Shown here: in pieces, positions 35,014-35,171 of the stretch
Layout of the letters: every line of letters begins with the position of its first letter
Position numbering within the stretch: the stretch's first letter is position 1
Assembly (NCBI RefSeq): GCF_900116635.1
Contig: NZ_FPBJ01000032.1
Coordinates: 1-35,171, forward strand
From: Xenorhabdus koppenhoeferi
GTDB lineage: Bacteria; Pseudomonadota; Gammaproteobacteria; Enterobacterales; Enterobacteriaceae
DNA length: 35,171 bases
Direction of reading: 5' to 3'
Position numbers and translations under genes: made by a program
Notes under the pieces: generated by a model
Database searches by the model: none
Told to the model about the DNA's origin: nothing
Seen by the model: the letters and a program-made list of their open reading frames with translations, nothing else

Positions 35014-35171
35014 ACCCTCACCCGATGAGGGCGGGAATATAAGGCGTAAAACGCGATAGCGGCTTAATCTGGGGTCGCCTGACTCTCCACATAAGCCTTT
35101 AACGTTTCAATTGTTGCACCGCCAGCAGTGCAAGCGAAGTATGAACGTGACCACAAGGCGGAGCTTTTACT
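35008..35171 (-). mobile_element. End of an IS200/IS605-type insertion sequence
   Basis: Directly at the tpsA stop lie two small hairpins: CCCTCA (35015-35020)/TGAGGG (35026-35031), loop CCCGA, and GCGT (35044-35047)/ACGC (35051-35054). The stop of a minus-strand TnpA follows at 35064-35066. IS200/IS605 elements have subterminal hairpins rather than terminal inverted repeats, so this fits the end downstream of tnpA. The exact junction (about 35008-35014) is uncertain and the other end is outside the window. Confidence 0.75.
35064..35171 (-). CDS. tnpA: IS200/IS605-family transposase TnpA, C-terminal end (partial)
   Basis: Read on the minus strand from the window end, 35 residues contain LWSRSYFACTAGGATIETLK and then AYVESQATPD before TAA. 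TnpA proteins of this family (Y1 HUH transposases) end with a LWSxSYFxxTxGGAxxExxKxYIExQ block, so the family call is good. The HUH motif and catalytic Tyr are outside the window. Orientation puts the 3' end of tnpA next to the interrupted tpsA. Confidence 0.85.
   Translation of the reverse strand, partial: SKSSALWSRSYFACTAGGATIETLKAYVESQATPD

Overview
The window looks like a chromosome segment of an insect/nematode-associated enterobacterium of the Xenorhabdus/Photorhabdus group (Morganellaceae). This rests on moderate GC with very AT-rich intergenic DNA, a 127-bp ERIC repeat, an Rhs locus with a neighbouring symE, and a two-partner-secretion hemolysin/adhesin locus. The genus call is inference from gene content, not from a search.

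Layout. (1) 1-95: 3' end of an IS3-family element. (2) 216-539: a symE-like gene on the plus strand, convergent with the genes that follow. (3) 616-27623, all minus strand: a complete type VI secretion system (T6SS). In transcription order it reads tssB, tssC, tssE, tssF, tssG, tagH (FHA), tssJ, tssK, tssL, tssH/clpV, a vasH-like regulator, vasI/tagO, tssA, tssM, [terminator], vasL/tagA-like, vgrG, eag chaperone, rhs effector, candidate immunity gene. This order matches the Vibrio cholerae VCA0107-VCA0123 cluster as I remember it. (4) 27624-28688: about 1 kb of AT-rich intergenic DNA ending in an ERIC element. (5) 28689-29207: hcp (tssD), divergent from tssB. (6) 29839-35013: tpsB and tpsA, a two-partner secretion pair. 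The tpsA reading frame stops where an IS200/IS605-type element begins. (7) 35064-35171: C-terminal end of that element's TnpA transposase, minus strand.

How it works together. All 13 core T6SS components (TssA-M, with Hcp as TssD and VgrG as TssI) are present. The only PAAR tip protein in the window is the N-terminus of the Rhs effector. That effector carries a prePAAR motif and hydrophobic segments and sits next to its Eag (DUF1795) chaperone and its VgrG, so VgrG-Rhs forms one delivery unit. The Rhs C-terminal 116 residues follow an exact DPxG-x18-DPxGL autoproteolysis motif. They are AT-rich and look like a BECR/EndoU-like ribonuclease toxin, and the small downstream gene is the likely immunity protein.

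Most notable points: the VasH position holds a GAF-plus-Fis-HTH protein without the AAA+ sigma-54 activator domain; an intrinsic terminator separates the T6SS structural operon from the effector genes, with its T-tract directly against the next ribosome binding site; an ERIC element lies 34 bp upstream of hcp; and tpsA appears truncated by an insertion sequence.
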